Source of the DNA: Azoamicus viridis
GTDB lineage: Bacteria > Pseudomonadota > Gammaproteobacteria > UBA6186 > Azoamicaceae
DNA: 64,000 nucleotides
NCBI GenBank assembly: GCA_043390165.1
Contig: DAWERM010000001.1
Coordinates: 186,001 to 250,000, forward strand
Reading direction: 5' to 3'
Part shown: positions 9,579 to 22,956 of the stretch, piece by piece
Layout of the letters: each line of letters begins with the position of its first letter
How positions within the stretch are numbered: the stretch's first letter is position 1
Position numbers and translations under genes: made by a program
Notes under the pieces: model-generated
What the model saw: only the letters and a program-made list of their open reading frames with translations
Told to the model about the DNA's origin: nothing
The model's database searches: none

Positions 9579-12007
9579 TGATACACGTAAAAAATTGTTT
9601 TCATTGTGGATTGCTTATTAAATCTGATTGTGAATTTAAAATAGAAATAAATAAAGTATTACGCTTCATGTGTTGTCCAGGTTGTTTGGCTGTAGCTGAG
9701 TTTATATTAGAAAATAATTTAAATGAATATTATAGTTATCGAGAAAAACCATCTCCATCTATAAAGGAATCTTATTTTGAAGATTTAAAATCGTTTGATA
9801 TACATGATGAATCAGAAATACAAAAAGATTTTATAAATATAAAAAACAATAAAATAGCAAGCGTTATTTTGTTGATAGATGGAATATCGTGCGCTGCGTG
9901 TACATGGCTAATTGAAAGACATTTAAAAAACATAAGAGGAATAAAAATAATCTCACTTAATTTAATAACACGTAAAGCTAAAATAGAATGGTATATAGAA
10001 GAATTAACATTAAATTTAATTCTAAAAGAAATAAAAAAAATAGGATACAGTGCATCTCCATACACTTTAAAAAAACAAGAAAAACAATACACAGAAGAAT
10101 CTAAACGATTATTAAAAAAACTAATTGTAGCTGGAATAGGTATGATGCAAGTAATGATGCTTGCCATAGCATTGTATATGGGAAAAAAAATGGATATGAT
10201 TGAATCATATAAGATTTTTATTCGGTGGATTAGCCTTATAATTACAACTCCAATATTAATATATTCAGCAGAAAACATTTTTTATAATGCTTATAAAAAT
10301 TTAAAAATGGCAACATTAGGTATGGATGTTCCTATAGCATTGTCCCTATTAATAGCATATTTTTCAAGTATATATAATATGCAATATAATTTAGATCATG
10401 TTTATTTTGATTCGATATCCATGTTTATTTTTTTTTTATTAATTGCTAAATTTTTAGAAATGCGTGCAAGACATAATTCAAGTAAGATAATCCATTCATT
10501 ACAAAAGTTATCAACAGGAACAGCAACACTTATAAATAATATAAATCATATAAATAAGCAAAAAAAAATTAAAATAGACCATTTAAAATATGGAGATTTT
10601 ATATTAGTGAAACCTGGTGAGATTATTCCATTAGATGGCATTATTAAAGACGGAAATGGTGTAATAGATGAATCAATGCTTACAGGAGAAAGTAAGCCAG
10701 TCTATAAAAAAAGTGGAATGAATGTAATAGGAGGAACTAATAATATTGATAACATTCTTATAATAAAAGTCACAAAAACAAAAAAAAAATCTAAAATAGC
10801 AAGTATAATAGAATTATTAGAACAAGCAAATTTAGCAAGACCTAAAATAACAAATACCATAAATAAAATTGCAAAATACTTTGTTTTGGCTACATTATCA
10901 ATAACAACTTTTGTTACAATAATTTGGATTTATTTTGGAAAAGATAATATATTAGAAATAACACTATCAATGTTAGTTGTAACGTGTCCATGTGCTTTAT
11001 CATTGGCTACGCCTATGGCTATAACAAGTTGTACAAATTTATTAGCAAAATCTGGATTTTTAATAACCAAAGAGCATGTATTGGAAACATTAAACAATAT
11101 AACAGATGTTGTTTTTGATAAAACAGGCACATTAACTATAAATAACTTTTACTTAAAAAATATTATAGTAAATAATATTTCCATACATGAGTCTTTTTCT
11201 ATTGCGCTGGCCCTAGAAAAAAATTCACATCATCCAATAGCTAAAGCATTTACAAGACATACATTAGTAAAAAATTCTTCTAATTTTTTACAAAAAAACG
11301 TTAAAAATTTTCCAAATCAAGGAATACAAGGTGAAATAAATGGACAAGAATATAGAATAGGAAAGCTTCAATTTATAAAAGATTGGATAACCAATAAAGA
11401 AATTAATATTATTGGTAAAAATGGCATCTGGATTGTTTTAGCTAATAAAAATGAAATTTTAACGTGGTTTAACTTAACAAATCCAATAAGGAAGCAAGCC
11501 TATAAATGTATAAATGAATTAAAACTACTTGGTGTTAATTTACATATATTAAGTGGTGATTCATCAAATGACGTGGAAAAGGTATCACGTAAATTAAGAA
11601 TTAATAATACTAAAAAAAATTTTACAGTTGAAGATAAAGTATTATATATAAAAAAACTACAAAATATAGGACTGATTGTTATGATGGTAGGTGATGGTAT
11701 AAATGATGCTCCTGCCTTAAATATTTCTCATGTTTCTACATCTATGGGATCTGGTACTGATTTAGCTAAAATTAATTCTGACTCTGTTTTATTAAACAAC
11801 AATCTTTCAATTATTTCGGATGCAATTAAAAATGCAAAAAAAACAACTAATGTAATAGTGCAAAATATAATTTGGGCATTAGCTTATAATACTGTTGGAT
11901 TAGTTACAGCAGGATTAGGATTAATAGAACCATATTATGCTGCAATTGGGATGTCAATGAGTTCATTATTAGTTATCTTTAACTCAAAAAAATTAGAAAA
12001 AAATTAG
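9578..12007 (+). CDS. ccoI: copper-translocating P-type ATPase for cbb3 assembly
   Basis: CcoI/FixI pump that moves copper toward the periplasm for the CcoN CuB centre. At 809 residues it is full length. In order: an N-terminal cysteine-rich segment (CFHC at 7-10, CCPGC at 32-36) typical of CcoI, a heavy-metal domain with GISCAACTW (Cys 105 and 108), eight or so membrane helices, the transport motif CPC at 470-472, the phosphorylated Asp in DKTGTLT at about 514, the SHHPIAKA motif and the hinge GDGINDAPAL. It starts in the last base of ccoG. Confidence 0.95.
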   Translation: MIHVKNCFHCGLLIKSDCEFKIEINKVLRFMCCPGCLAVAEFILENNLNEYYSYREKPSPSIKESYFEDLKSFDIHDESEIQKDFINIKNNKIASVILLIDGISCAACTWLIERHLKNIRGIKIISLNLITRKAKIEWYIEELTLNLILKEIKKIGYSASPYTLKKQEKQYTEESKRLLKKLIVAGIGMMQVMMLAIALYMGKKMDMIESYKIFIRWISLIITTPILIYSAENIFYNAYKNLKMATLGMDVPIALSLLIAYFSSIYNMQYNLDHVYFDSISMFIFFLLIAKFLEMRARHNSSKIIHSLQKLSTGTATLINNINHINKQKKIKIDHLKYGDFILVKPGEIIPLDGIIKDGNGVIDESMLTGESKPVYKKSGMNVIGGTNNIDNILIIKVTKTKKKSKIASIIELLEQANLARPKITNTINKIAKYFVLATLSITTFVTIIWIYFGKDNILEITLSMLVVTCPCALSLATPMAITSCTNLLAKSGFLITKEHVLETLNNITDVVFDKTGTLTINNFYLKNIIVNNISIHESFSIALALEKNSHHPIAKAFTRHTLVKNSSNFLQKNVKNFPNQGIQGEINGQEYRIGKLQFIKDWITNKEINIIGKNGIWIVLANKNEILTWFNLTNPIRKQAYKCINELKLLGVNLHILSGDSSNDVEKVSRKLRINNTKKNFTVEDKVLYIKKLQNIGLIVMMVGDGINDAPALNISHVSTSMGSGTDLAKINSDSVLLNNNLSIISDAIKNAKKTTNVIVQNIIWALAYNTVGLVTAGLGLIEPYYAAIGMSMSSLLVIFNSKKLEKN

Positions 12008-12022
12008 GTATTTGTATAAAAG

Positions 12023-12715
12023 ATGGATAGCATATCATATATTACAGCATTTACAATAGGAATATTAGGTAGTGTACATTGTTTAGGAATGTGCAGTGGC
12101 ATTATTAGTGTATTAACATTAAGCATAGCTAATAAAAGCAAACTAAATATTTGCTTATATTTGTTTTTATATAATATAGGAAGAATAACATCATATGTAA
12201 TAATTGGAATTACAGTAGGAACAATTAGCTCTATAGTAACTAATATTACTGGGTATATAGGATTTTATATTTTTAAGATATTATCAGGATTATCTTTAAT
12301 TATTTTAGGTCTATATTTAAGTGGATGGTGGAAAGTTCTTTTATATGCAGAAAAATATGGATATAAAATCTGGAAAAATATAAATTATATAATAAAAAAA
12401 ATTATACCAATAAAAAATTCACTTTATGGTTTAATATTAGGCATGTTATGGGGTTTTTTACCATGTGGGTTAGTTTATAGTTGTGCATTATGGTGTGCAA
12501 ATTCAGGATCATTACAAAAAAATTTAATTTTAATGTTTTTATTTGGATTAGGAACATTACCTTCAATGATTATAACAAGTACAACAATACATAAAATATC
12601 AGTTATAATAAAAGCAAAAATATTAGTAAAAATTTTAGGACTATGTATAATATTTTTAGGTACATTACACATATTAGCTATGTTTTTTATTGTAGATAGA
12701 GCAACTTGCCATTGA
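12023..12715 (+). CDS. TauE/SafE-like (DsbD_2) membrane protein of the cco cluster
   Basis: A 230-residue integral membrane protein with about six hydrophobic helices. It carries the GSVHCLGMCSGI motif (about 16-27) and a second WGFLPCGLVYS motif (about 145-155), which mark the cytochrome c biogenesis transmembrane family 2 (sulfite exporter TauE/SafE-like). In many proteobacteria a member of this family sits next to ccoS, where a role in metal or thiol handling for cbb3 assembly is suspected but not settled. It ends one base before the convergent ccoS. Confidence 0.8.
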   Translation: MDSISYITAFTIGILGSVHCLGMCSGIISVLTLSIANKSKLNICLYLFLYNIGRITSYVIIGITVGTISSIVTNITGYIGFYIFKILSGLSLIILGLYLSGWWKVLLYAEKYGYKIWKNINYIIKKIIPIKNSLYGLILGMLWGFLPCGLVYSCALWCANSGSLQKNLILMFLFGLGTLPSMIITSTTIHKISVIIKAKILVKILGLCIIFLGTLHILAMFFIVDRATCH

Positions 12716-12716
12716 T

Positions 12717-12878
12717 TTATGTATTTTTATCGTTATTTTTTTTATCATCCAATAATATATGTTTAGATGGACTATCTGTGTCATCAAATTGATTGTTATT
12801 TACAGCCCAAAAAAAGAACACAATAGCTACAAATAGTAAAAGCAATGTAATTGGTATTAAAAAGTATATAATTTTCAT
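12717..12878 (-). CDS. ccoS: cbb3 oxidase assembly protein CcoS (short, antisense to the cco run)
   Basis: A 53-residue frame on the minus strand. It has one N-terminal membrane segment (IIYFLIPITLLLLFVAIVFF) followed by the family signature FWAVNNNQFDDTDSP; canonical CcoS has FFWAV..GQFDDLE.P at the same place. CcoS is needed for cofactor insertion into cbb3 oxidase. Start is ATG at 12876-12878. Unusually, it is transcribed toward the rest of the cco genes, so it must use its own promoter or belong to a different transcript. Confidence 0.9.
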   Translation of the reverse strand: MKIIYFLIPITLLLLFVAIVFFFWAVNNNQFDDTDSPSKHILLDDKKNNDKNT

Positions 12879-12968
12879 ATAATTGTACGTTTTAAATCTC
12901 TTGTTTATTTATAATAAATTTAAATTTTTTTCATAAGTGTTAATATTAAATTGCTTTATTATATAATA

Positions 12969-12997
12969 TTGATAATTTTTACAAAATAATTTAGCAT
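12969..12997 (+). promoter_or_regulatory. putative sigma-70 promoter of mreB
   Basis: TTGATA (12969-12974), a 17-base spacer and TAGCAT (12992-12997) lie 28 bases before the mreB ATG. The match is 5 of 6 and 4 of 6. In such an AT-rich gap chance matches are common, so this is tentative. The rest of 12879-13025 shows nothing else I can name. Confidence 0.35.
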
Positions 12998-13025
12998 AAT
13001 TTTATAATTTATCTGGTAATATTTC

Positions 13026-14072
13026 ATGTTTAACATTTTAAGAGGTTTTTTTTCGAATGATCTAGCAATAGATCTAGGTACAGCTAATACATTAATATAT
13101 GTTAGAAATCAAGGAATAGTACTTAATGAACCATCTGTAGTAGCTATAAGATATGAAAATTCCTTTGGTTTAAAAAAAAATATAGCAGCAGTAGGATTAG
13201 AAGCAAAAAAAATGTTAGGGAAAACTCCAGGAAATATTGTAGCAATAAGACCGTTGAAAGATGGGGTTATAGCAGATTTCCAAATAACTGAAAAAATGCT
13301 TGAATATTTCATAAATAAAATACATAAAAATAAATTTTTTAAACCTCGACCAAGAGTATTAATATGTGTTCCATGTGGTTCTACGCAAGTAGAACGCAAA
13401 GCAATAAGAGAGTCAGTAGAAAATGCTGGAGCTAGAATAGTCTATTTAATAGAAGAACCTATGGCTGCTGCTATAGGAGCTGGGTTGCCTGTAGAACAAG
13501 CAAGTGGATCTATGGTTGTAGATATTGGTGGAGGAACTACTGAAGTAGCTATTATATCGTTAAATGGAGTTGTTTATGCATCATCTGCTAGAATAGGTGG
13601 AGACAGATTTGATGAAAGTATAATAAATTATGTAAGAAGGCATTATGGGAGTTTAATAGGAGATTCCACAGCAGAAAAAATAAAAAAAGAAATAGGCACA
13701 GCTATGATTAATACAGAAATAAAAGAAATTAAAGTTCATGGAAGAAATTTAGCTGAAGGAATACCTAAAAGTTTTATTTTAAATAGTGATGAAGTATTAG
13801 AAGCAATACAAGAACCATTGTCTAGAATAATTAGTTCTGTTAGAGCTGCTTTGGAACAAACTCCACCTGAATTAGCATCTGATATTGCAGAAAAAGGGTT
13901 AGTATTAACTGGAGGTGGTGCATTGTTAAAAAATTTAGATAAGTTATTAGCTAAAGAAACAGGTTTGCCAGTTATAATAGCAGAAGATCCATTGACATGT
14001 GTTGTTAGAGGTGGTGGAAAAGCATTGGAAATGATAGATGAAATTAAATCAGATATGTTATCTACAGAATAA
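13026..14072 (+). CDS. mreB: rod shape-determining actin MreB
   Basis: Actin-like ATPase that forms membrane-associated filaments guiding cell-wall synthesis. The 348 residues match the family. Visible are the phosphate 1 motif AIDLGTANTLIYV (about 15-27), MVVDIGGGTTEVAII (phosphate 2, about 163-177) and VLTGGGALLKNLD (adenosine motif, about 295). The gene is unbroken, but the usual partners mreC and mreD do not follow; tsaB comes 8 bases later. Retention implies that a cell-shape system is still in use, or that MreB has another scaffold role here. Confidence 0.97.
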   Translation: MFNILRGFFSNDLAIDLGTANTLIYVRNQGIVLNEPSVVAIRYENSFGLKKNIAAVGLEAKKMLGKTPGNIVAIRPLKDGVIADFQITEKMLEYFINKIHKNKFFKPRPRVLICVPCGSTQVERKAIRESVENAGARIVYLIEEPMAAAIGAGLPVEQASGSMVVDIGGGTTEVAIISLNGVVYASSARIGGDRFDESIINYVRRHYGSLIGDSTAEKIKKEIGTAMINTEIKEIKVHGRNLAEGIPKSFILNSDEVLEAIQEPLSRIISSVRAALEQTPPELASDIAEKGLVLTGGGALLKNLDKLLAKETGLPVIIAEDPLTCVVRGGGKALEMIDEIKSDMLSTE

Positions 14073-14080
14073 AAATATTT

Positions 14081-14773
14081 ATGATTCCATGCAAAAATCC
14101 AATAATATTAAGTATAGAAAATTCATCTGTTTTATGTTCTATATGTATAAATTATTATGGTAACATTTTTTATAAAGAAATACTAAAAGATAGAAGTTCA
14201 AAATTTATATTAAAAATGATAAATGAAATATTAAAAGATAATAAAATAAGTTATTTTGATATTGATGCTTTATCTATAGGTATTGGTCCTGGCAGTTTTA
14301 CTGGGATAAAAATAGCAACATCAGTAATTCAAGGTTTATCAATAGGGTGGAAGTTGCCAATAATTGAAATTTCTTCGTTATTAACTCTGGCATTAGAAGC
14401 TTATATTATACACAAAGAAAAATTTATTTTTGTTTCTATAGATGCTAAAATGAATGAAGTATATTATAATACTTATTCTTCTATTAACTTTAAAAACGCA
14501 TCAGTTATAGAAAAAATTAAAAATATTAATGAAATAAAGATAAAAAATTTAGAAACAATATGTGTAGGAGATGGATGTTATAAATATAGAAATATTTTAC
14601 TGGAGAACAATAAAGGAATAAAAATTATAGAAAATATAAAATATCCGAAAGCTTCATATAATAACAAGTTGGCAATAGAAAAATTTAAAAATAACAATAT
14701 TGCTAATCCAATAATATTAATACCAAAATATATAAAAAAAAATACATATAAAACAAAAAAAAACAAAAACTAA
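14081..14773 (+). CDS. tsaB: tRNA threonylcarbamoyladenosine biosynthesis protein TsaB
   Basis: Non-catalytic partner of TsaD in making t6A37 on tRNAs that read ANN codons. At 230 residues it shows the ASKHA fold signature IGPGSFTGIKIATSVIQGL (about 68-86) and the N-terminal ILSIENSS strand. TsaD, TsaC and TsaE are not in this window. The tail is lysine- and asparagine-rich, probably a compositional effect. Confidence 0.9.
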   Translation: MIPCKNPIILSIENSSVLCSICINYYGNIFYKEILKDRSSKFILKMINEILKDNKISYFDIDALSIGIGPGSFTGIKIATSVIQGLSIGWKLPIIEISSLLTLALEAYIIHKEKFIFVSIDAKMNEVYYNTYSSINFKNASVIEKIKNINEIKIKNLETICVGDGCYKYRNILLENNKGIKIIENIKYPKASYNNKLAIEKFKNNNIANPIILIPKYIKKNTYKTKKNKN

Positions 14774-14917
14774 GAATACTAATGTAATTTATGAAATAAT
14801 TAATACAGCTTTGTTAAAACTAAACAATTATAACATGGCTTTTACTTACATAAGATTGTCTTCTCTCATTTAAAATTAAAACGTATTAGAAATTAAACGT
14901 AATAGTGGCTATTTATT

Positions 14918-16516
14918 ATGAATAAAAAAATGTTAATCAACGCTACTCTAAAAGATGAAATAAGAGTTGCCCTTATAGATAATAATATATTATTTGATTT
15001 GGAAATAGAAAATAAAAACAAAGAACAAAAAAAAGGTAATATTTATAAAGGTATTATTACAAGAGTAGAACCTAGTCTAGATGCTGTTTTTATAAATTAT
15101 GGAGCAAGTAAGGATGGATTTTTGCCATTTAGAGAAATATCTAAAGAATATATAAATAAAAAGACAGACACTTTAGATGATATTTTCAAAAATAACTTAA
15201 ACAAAGGAGCTGATGTTGTTGTTCAAATTGATAAAGAAGAAAGAAAAAATAAAGGAGCTGCTTTGACAACGTACATAAGTTTAGCTGGTTGTTATCTGGT
15301 TTTAATGCCAAATAATCCTAATGTAGAAGGTATATCTAGGCATATAGATGGAAACGATAGATTCGATTTAAAAGAAAAATTAAATAATATAAAAATACCT
15401 GACGGTATGGGTATAATTGTAAGAACAGCTGGAATAGGGAAAAGTATAAAAGAATTAGAATGGGAGTTAGATATATTATTGTCCCAGTTTAAAATAATAA
15501 AGAAAATAGCAGATGAAAATAATGCTCCGTATTTAATTTATCAAGAAAGTAATTTAATAACAAGGGCTATACGTGATTATTTAAGGCCAAATATAACAGA
15601 AATAATAATAGACGAAATAAATTTTTATAATGCAGTTTGTACTTATTTAAGTATAGTTAGACCTGATTTTTTGAATAAGATAAAATTGTATAATGATAAT
15701 ATGCCATTATTTAGTAAATATAAAATAGAACATCAAATAGAGTTGGCATTTAAAAGAGAAATATATTTACCTTCTGGGGGCTTAATTGTTATAGATAGTA
15801 CAGAAGCACTAATATCAATAGATGTAAATTCAGCAAAATCTACTAAAGGAATAGATATAGAAGAAACAGCTTTAAAAACTAATTTAGAAGCTATAAATGA
15901 AATAACACGACAGTTAAGGATTAGAGATCTAGGTGGATTAATAGTGATTGATTTTATAAATATGAGCAATACTAGTAATCAAAAACTTATAGAAAAGGCA
16001 TTAAAAGATGCTCTGTCTGTTGATAGAGCACGCGTACAAATTGGAAAAATTTCTAAATTTGGATTGCTAGAAATGTCTAGACAAAGATTAAGACCATCCT
16101 TAACAGAATATAATGAAAATTTATGTTTGAAGTGTGGAGGAACAGGAAAAATTCATAATATAGAAACTATAGGTTCTGCAATAATTAGAGCATTAGAAGA
16201 AGAATCTTCTAATCTAAGTGTTTGTCAAATTAATATCGAACTACCAACGGAAATGTTGGTTTATTTGATAAATGTAAAAAAAGACGCAATAATAACAATC
16301 GAAAAAAATAAAAACATTAAAATAATGATCCTTGCTAATAAACATCTTTCGCTGCCAGATTACAGAATTTTTAAAATAAAAACAGAAAAACACAGATCCA
16401 TTAAAAAGTCAGAGACTACAAATAAAAAACACCTTTCAAATTATGAATCGAAGACAATTATTGTAAAATGCGATTTTATTATAAAATATATTTGGAAATT
16501 TCTTGCGAATAGATAA
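14918..16516 (+). CDS. rne: ribonuclease E, catalytic half only
   Basis: Endonuclease for mRNA decay and rRNA/tRNA processing. The N-terminus (KKMLINATLKDEIRVAL) and NIYKGIITRVEPSLDAVFIN of the S1 domain are RNase E-like rather than RNase G-like. The two catalytic aspartates are present in ISIDVNS and IVIDFIN, and the zinc-link CLKCGG is at about residue 403. At 532 residues it ends about where the E. coli catalytic half ends (about 529 of 1061), so the membrane anchor and degradosome scaffold are absent. RNase G cannot be fully excluded. It converges on the 5S gene with 24 bases between them. Confidence 0.9.
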   Translation: MNKKMLINATLKDEIRVALIDNNILFDLEIENKNKEQKKGNIYKGIITRVEPSLDAVFINYGASKDGFLPFREISKEYINKKTDTLDDIFKNNLNKGADVVVQIDKEERKNKGAALTTYISLAGCYLVLMPNNPNVEGISRHIDGNDRFDLKEKLNNIKIPDGMGIIVRTAGIGKSIKELEWELDILLSQFKIIKKIADENNAPYLIYQESNLITRAIRDYLRPNITEIIIDEINFYNAVCTYLSIVRPDFLNKIKLYNDNMPLFSKYKIEHQIELAFKREIYLPSGGLIVIDSTEALISIDVNSAKSTKGIDIEETALKTNLEAINEITRQLRIRDLGGLIVIDFINMSNTSNQKLIEKALKDALSVDRARVQIGKISKFGLLEMSRQRLRPSLTEYNENLCLKCGGTGKIHNIETIGSAIIRALEEESSNLSVCQINIELPTEMLVYLINVKKDAIITIEKNKNIKIMILANKHLSLPDYRIFKIKTEKHRSIKKSETTNKKHLSNYESKTIIVKCDFIIKYIWKFLANR

Positions 16517-16540
16517 TAAAATATCTGGTAGCATTATTAA

Positions 16541-16658
16541 TGTCTGGCAGTGTCCTACTTTCGCGTACTAAATCGTACACTATCATCGGCGCTACATAGT
16601 TTCACTTCCGAATTCGGAATGGTATCGGGTGGGTCATATGTGCTATTACCACCAAACA
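16541..16658 (-). rRNA. rrf: 5S ribosomal RNA
   Basis: About 118 bases whose minus-strand ends TGTTTGG and CCAGACA pair as the terminal helix. The conserved core (CGCCGATGATAG, CCGAATTCGGAAGTGAAAC) matches bacterial 5S. It begins about 22 bases after the 23S 3' end. Confidence 0.93.
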
Positions 16659-16663
16659 TTAAG

Positions 16664-16680
16664 AAGACTATTTTAAGTTA

Positions 16681-16690
<10 letters not shown>
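16664..16690 (-). other. 23S rRNA processing stem, 3' arm
   Basis: Pairs with 19601-19628 to give a helix of about 26 base pairs with one C-A mismatch that brings the two ends of 23S together. This is the expected RNase III target; rnc is at 51392-52072. Confidence 0.8.
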
Positions 16691-19600
<2,910 letters not shown>

Positions 19601-19611
<11 letters not shown>

Positions 19612-19628
19612 TAACTTGAAATAGTCTA
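19601..19628 (-). other. 23S rRNA processing stem, 5' arm
   Basis: Complement of 16664-16690 (see that entry). The pairing extends about 15 bases beyond the mature 23S ends on each side. Confidence 0.8.
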
Positions 19629-19749
19629 TGCAATATACCTTATTAATACTACCAAATATTTTAAAGAACTTAAAAAATAAATGTACATTGAAAATATATA
19701 ATTGAACTTACACACACAGTCATAATAAAGTCATATAACAAAACATGTA

Positions 19750-19822
19750 TGGAGCCAGTCAGATTCGAACCGACGACCTCCTGCGTGCAAAGCAGATGCT
19801 CTACCAACTGAGCTATAGCCCC
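19750..19822 (-). tRNA. alaT: tRNA-Ala (anticodon TGC)
   Basis: 73 bases folding as a cloverleaf: acceptor GGGGCTA/TGGCTCC with small mismatch, D arm AGCTCAGTTGGTAGAGC, anticodon loop TTTGCAC, T loop GGTTCGAATC. CCA is not encoded. It occupies the 16S-23S spacer, as is typical. Confidence 0.95.
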
Positions 19823-19831
19823 TTTTAACAG

Positions 19832-19906
19832 TAGGTCTGAATGGATTTGAACCATCGACCCCACCCTTATCAGGGGTGTGCTCTAACCTGTCTGAGCTAC
19901 AGACCC
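19832..19906 (-). tRNA. ileT: tRNA-Ile (anticodon GAT)
   Basis: 75 bases: acceptor GGGTCTG/CAGACCT with a G1-U72 wobble, D arm AGCTCAGACAGGTTAGAGC, anticodon loop CTGATAA, T loop GGTTCAAATCC, discriminator A. CCA is not encoded. Precedes tRNA-Ala by 9 bases in the rRNA spacer. Confidence 0.95.
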
Positions 19907-19924
19907 TAAATTACTATGAGTAAA

Positions 19925-19937
19925 GATACCTACTTTT
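19925..19937 (-). other. 16S rRNA processing stem, 3' arm
   Basis: In RNA sense AAAAGTAGGTATC, pairing with 21558-21570 (GGTACCTACTTTT) as a 13-bp helix with one G-U, closing off 16S for processing. Confidence 0.7.
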
Positions 19938-19953
19938 AATTAAATCATTACTA

Positions 19954-21500
<1,547 letters not shown>

Positions 21501-21557
21501 TTTAATACACTATATTTTTTTTATATAATAACTTATACAAAAAATCAAACTTAAAAA

Positions 21558-21570
21558 AAAGTAGGTACCA
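21558..21570 (-). other. 16S rRNA processing stem, 5' arm
   Basis: GGTACCTACTTTT in RNA sense, about 57 bases upstream of the 16S 5' end; complementary to 19925-19937. Confidence 0.7.
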
Positions 21571-21639
21571 TAAAACTATATATACTTCCAAGAACAAAAA
21601 GCTACTACTTTAAAAAGGTTCACTAAAATTATGAAATAT

Positions 21640-21667
21640 ATAATATCATTATATATTTGTTAGTCAA
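21640..21667 (-). promoter_or_regulatory. putative rRNA operon promoter
   Basis: TTGACT (21667-21662), a 16-base spacer and TATTAT (21645-21640) read on the minus strand, about 140 bases before 16S and upstream of the leader processing arm. The bases upstream of the -35 are A/T tracts, as in an UP element. It falls just before the end of tyrS (21686), which is read in the same direction. Confidence 0.45.
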
Positions 21668-21685
21668 TAACTAAAAAAAATAAAT

Positions 21686-22858
21686 TTAAACTTTTTTTAA
21701 AATAACCTTCACAAATTTCTTTTTACCTATCTGCAAAATACAATCATCTCCAACCTTAATTAAAAAGTTTCTATCTTCAACTACACAACCATTTAAACTA
21801 ACAGCCCTCTGCTTAATCATTCTACGAGACTCAGATGAACTATTAACTAAATTCGTGCGACTTAAAATATCTAACAAACTAATTCCAAAATCACTAATAA
21901 ACAAAGAAACAATATTTATACTATTAGGAACTTCACTCTTACAAAACTGACTTAAAAACTTTTGCTTAGCAAAAGCAGCGTCAATATTATTATAAAAAAA
22001 TAAGATTATATTAATAGCAAGATTAATTTTCAATTCCATCAAATCCGTACAAAAAGGCATTTCAGAAAACCCAAATAACAAATAATATTCTCTCATTAAA
22101 TCATCAGAAATAGACATTATCTTACAAAACATATCATATGGCTTGTCACTTATACCTATATAATTACCTAAACTCTTAGACATCTTAGAAACGCCATCTA
22201 GACCTTTTAATAAAGGCATCATAACAACAACTTGAGATTTTTGATTAAATTTCTTTTGTAGTTCTCTAGACAATAAAAAATTAAATTTTTGATCTATTCC
22301 ACCAACTTCTATATCTGATTTTAAAAAAACAGAATCATATGCTTGCAATAGTGGATACAAAAACTCATGCATACCAATTGGCACATTAGATGCATATCTA
22401 AATTTAAAATCACTACGCTCCAACATTTTAGAAACAGTAACCATAGAAGAAATCTTAATAAAATTCTCAGACTTAAATAAATTAAACCACGACGAATTAA
22501 ATAATACGTTAGTCAATTTACTATTTAATATTTTAAATGCCTGATCACTATAAGTCTTATAGTTACATAATACTTCATCTTTGGTTAAATGTTTTCGCAT
22601 CTTACTCTTCCCTGTAGGGTCTCCAATTCTAGCAGTAAAATCACCTATCAAAAAATCTACTTTATATCCAAAATCTTGAAATTGCCTTAACTTTCTTAAA
22701 ATCAAAAAATGACCTAAATGCAAAACATCACTAGTTGGATCAAATCCAACTTTGATCCTCAAATCTCTTTTATCTCTTAATAAAGCTAATAATTCACTTT
22801 CAATAACTATCTCACTAGATCCACTTTTAATTGCATTAAATATATCGATATAATTCAC
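21686..22858 (-). CDS. tyrS: tyrosyl-tRNA synthetase (TyrZ type)
   Basis: Class I synthetase charging tRNA-Tyr. The HIGH-type motif HLGH is at 47-50 and KMSKS at 225-229. The FLIGDFTARIGDPTGK stretch (69-84) resembles the TyrZ subgroup rather than E. coli TyrS. The C-terminal S4 RNA-binding domain (SSSESRRMIKQRAVSLNG) is kept. The 390 residues are near the family's usual 400. It lies upstream of the rRNA operon in the same direction and diverges from ybeY. Confidence 0.95.
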   Translation of the reverse strand: MNYIDIFNAIKSGSSEIVIESELLALLRDKRDLRIKVGFDPTSDVLHLGHFLILRKLRQFQDFGYKVDFLIGDFTARIGDPTGKSKMRKHLTKDEVLCNYKTYSDQAFKILNSKLTNVLFNSSWFNLFKSENFIKISSMVTVSKMLERSDFKFRYASNVPIGMHEFLYPLLQAYDSVFLKSDIEVGGIDQKFNFLLSRELQKKFNQKSQVVVMMPLLKGLDGVSKMSKSLGNYIGISDKPYDMFCKIMSISDDLMREYYLLFGFSEMPFCTDLMELKINLAINIILFFYNNIDAAFAKQKFLSQFCKSEVPNSINIVSLFISDFGISLLDILSRTNLVNSSSESRRMIKQRAVSLNGCVVEDRNFLIKVGDDCILQIGKKKFVKVILKKV

Positions 22859-22888
22859 TTTATTTTTTTTTTAAAACAAACATTTTGT

Positions 22889-22898
22889 ATGTTAACAT
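22889..22898. promoter_or_regulatory. ATGTTAACAT palindrome in the tyrS/ybeY gap
   Basis: A perfect 10-base palindrome in the 98-base divergent gap. The same ten bases occur at 29712-29721 in the sdhC/aceE gap. Function unknown; could be an operator or chance. Confidence 0.3.
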
Positions 22899-22956
22899 TA
22901 ATAAGAGTGATACACAATTATGTCACATGAAAAGTAAAATTTCAAAAATAAATTAA

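Noticed and set aside
9772..10278. 168-codon frame antisense to ccoI
   Set aside because: Lies wholly inside ccoI, whose motifs are all intact; no family resemblance.
19670..19864. 64-codon frame on the minus strand
   Set aside because: Covers tRNA-Ala and part of tRNA-Ile; it is a read-through of tRNA sequence.
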